From the NCBI GenBank assembly GCA_030830005.1, contig JAURNV010000027.1, forward strand, positions 1 through 64,000: a DNA stretch of 64,000 nucleotides. The letters run 5' to 3'. Every line of letters begins with the position of its first letter. Within the stretch, counting starts at the first letter, position 1. Under the pieces are notes generated by a model. That model did no database searches and had not been told where the DNA came from. It saw only the letters and a program-made list of their open reading frames with translations. Of the stretch, positions 63,678 to 64,000 are shown piece by piece. This DNA comes from Flavobacteriaceae bacterium. Lineage in GTDB: Bacteria > Bacteroidota > Bacteroidia > Flavobacteriales > Flavobacteriaceae. Both the position numbers and the translations under genes were made by a program.

Positions 63678-64000
63678 CTAATAATATTGCGGCCTGTTAT
63701 CAATAATCTCGTATGAATCTTTTACTGCATCGGCTACGCGGGTTTCTACATTAAGTCTCAATGTATTTGCAATTGAAGATTTATAACCCGCATAATTTGT
63801 AAGTTCTTGGGCTTTATTTAAAGCTTTTAGCTGAACTACATAAACACCTGATTCACCAACAATTGGTTTAGAAATATCATTTAAACGCATACCAAATACA
63901 GCGCCAACAACTCCGGGCTCTTTAGCAGCCCCTGCAAGCATGGTAGTAAAACGATTAACTGCATTTGAAGTGCTTACCGAAACATCAAATTGCTTTGCTA
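63678..64000 (-). CDS. PpiD/SurA-like peptidyl-prolyl isomerase (C-terminal part, 5' end outside window)
   Basis: The last ~106 codons of a larger gene that continues past 64000; the frame is open to the window edge (AKQFDVSVSTSNAV before the first internal Met). KEPGVVGAVFGMRLNDISKP, IVGESGVYVVQLKALNKA and the ending YEIIDNRPQYY match the C-terminus of flavobacterial PpiD-type foldases, periplasmic chaperones anchored in the inner membrane. An ATG at 63941 is internal, not the start. Confidence 0.85.
   Translation of the reverse strand, partial: AKQFDVSVSTSNAVNRFTTMLAGAAKEPGVVGAVFGMRLNDISKPIVGESGVYVVQLKALNKAQELTNYAGYKSSIANTLRLNVETRVADAVKDSYEIIDNRPQYY

Overview
The window is a chromosomal segment of an AT-rich member of the Flavobacteriia (Bacteroidetes). 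The evidence is the gliding-motility pair gldB/gldC, a split metH, a flavobacterial-type DnaG, the PheA / aminotransferase / TyrA / DAHP synthase-chorismate mutase gene set, and many promoters that fit the Bacteroidetes pattern TTTG-N19-21-TAnnTTTG instead of -35/-10.

Layout. 1-15.7 kb (minus strand): tRNA-Arg, yqeY and a complete division/cell-wall (dcw) cluster reading mraZ-rsmH-ftsL-pbp-murE-mraY-murD-ftsW-murG-murC-ftsQ-ftsA-ftsZ. It starts from a promoter overlapped by 10-bp direct repeats that are probable MraZ sites. 15.9-24.2 kb: an alpha/beta hydrolase, engB, gldC/gldB, nadE, a response regulator with Glu at the phospho-acceptor site, dnaG, a polyprenyl synthase and rlmN. 24.2-32.4 kb: queA, aroA, a MazG-like gene, dtd, rsgA and the Phe/Tyr pathway, led by an attenuator whose 17-residue leader peptide contains eight Phe/Tyr residues. 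32.4-42.4 kb: a methionine/SAM operon metK-metY-metX-osmC-metZ-metH(N)-metH(C)-metF behind a SAM-II-type riboswitch. 42.4-59.7 kb: housekeeping genes (dNK, membrane pyrophosphatase, PDH E1-beta, ETF, bifunctional nuclease, ThyA, a membrane-anchored DHFR fusion, FabD, a DegT aminotransferase, WaaA, tRNA-Leu, an M20 peptidase, HemW, RuvC, a TonB-C-like lipoprotein, DUF456). 63.7-64 kb: the 3' end of a PpiD/SurA-like foldase.

The unusual locus is 59.74-63.34 kb. It encodes a type II-C-like Cas9 (about 1125 residues if one frameshift is ignored). Every nuclease residue I can place is substituted: the RuvC-I Asp is Tyr, the RuvC-II Glu is Val, the HNH Asp-His is Val-Tyr, and the RuvC-III His/Asp are missing. 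The bridge helix, the recognition-lobe motifs and the C-terminal domain remain recognisable. A tracrRNA-like gene with its own promoter, an anti-repeat containing ATCACAATA, a nexus, two hairpins and a T9 terminator lies divergently upstream. Immediately after cas9 there are two copies of a 13-nt element, TATTGTGATTTGA, whose first nine bases are exactly complementary to the anti-repeat, followed by a terminator-like hairpin. No cas1, cas2 or ordinary array is present. I read this as a candidate naturally nuclease-dead, RNA-guided DNA-binding (probably regulatory) Cas9 system. Decay of an old CRISPR locus is the main alternative.

All functional statements rest on motif recognition by eye. No alignment, folding or database search was run.
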